Shown: one piece after another, positions 5,725 through 5,738 of the stretch
Layout: each line of letters starts with the position of its first letter
Numbering within the stretch: position 1 is the stretch's first letter
Assembly (NCBI GenBank): GCA_937916365.1
Contig: CALFSY010000125.1
Span: 1-5,738, forward strand
From: an uncultured Jannaschia sp.
Lineage (GTDB): Bacteria; Pseudomonadota; Alphaproteobacteria; Rhodobacterales; Rhodobacteraceae
Direction: 5' to 3'
Length of the DNA stretch: 5,738 nt
Program-made: the position numbers and the translations under genes
The notes under the pieces: generated by a model
Databases searched by the model: none
Told to the model about the DNA's origin: nothing
What the model saw: the letters and a program-made list of their open reading frames with translations, nothing else

Positions 5725-5738
5725 ATGTTTCTAAAAAA
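5725..5738 (+). CDS. Start of the next operon gene (partial), product unknown
   Basis: An ATG at 5725 follows a strong AGGGAG ribosome-binding site at 5713-5718 with a 6-base spacer. The visible residues are MFLK and a Lys or Asn, then the window ends. A basic residue soon after Met fits the beginning of a signal peptide, so a periplasmic solute-binding protein is the likely partner of the preceding ATPase, but a permease is equally possible on this evidence. The same frame is open back to an ATG at 5620 that overlaps the ATPase stop as ATGA. That longer start lacks an evident ribosome site and encodes an unremarkable Arg/His-rich stretch, so 5725 is preferred. Confidence 0.6.

Noticed and set aside
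1..5738. Defence system, mobile element, CRISPR array, tRNA or rRNA
   Set aside because: No repeats with regular spacers, transposase or integrase motifs, terminal repeats, cloverleaf-like segments or rRNA-like stretches were seen; nearly all sequence is explained by metabolic and transport genes.

Overview
The window looks like the chromosome of an alphaproteobacterium, most likely a marine member of the Rhodobacterales (Roseobacter-like). The basis is the style of the proteins: the ABC ATPase, and a small 'IEG..EPECRSIF.DWAL' protein with an Arg/Gly-rich tail that I recall from that order. Base composition is moderately G+C-rich and genes are tightly packed. No database search was possible, so the taxonomy is inference.

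Layout. (1) 1-332, plus strand: the probable last codons of an upstream gene, then a 91-residue conserved small protein whose start overlaps it. (2) 426-2550, plus strand: an FAD-linked D-lactate dehydrogenase (cytochrome-type, LDHD/GlcD-like), then a VIT1/CCC1-type membrane transporter. The two reading frames overlap by 14 bases, so they are probably cotranscribed. (3) 2564-4461, minus strand: a protein made of two tandem SnoaL/NTF2-like domains, then a metal-dependent amidohydrolase of the fuconolactonase-like (COG3618-type) family, coupled by an ATGA overlap. (4) 4462-4573: a short divergent control region with good promoter matches facing both ways and several CTTGC-type inverted half-sites. 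(5) 4574-5738, plus strand: a UgpC/MalK-type ABC import ATPase and the first codons of a further gene, probably the next transporter component.

How the parts fit. The divergent pair (importer one way, two presumed enzymes the other way) looks like a small carbohydrate or lactone uptake-and-catabolism locus switched from a shared control region. The ATPase family imports sugars, oligosaccharides or glycerol-phosphate-type compounds. The amidohydrolase family opens sugar lactones and related rings. The double SnoaL-like protein has no evident defined function and is the most open question here. The lactate dehydrogenase/VIT pair is convergent to this locus and may be functionally unrelated. No RNA genes, mobile elements, CRISPR arrays or integration signatures were seen.
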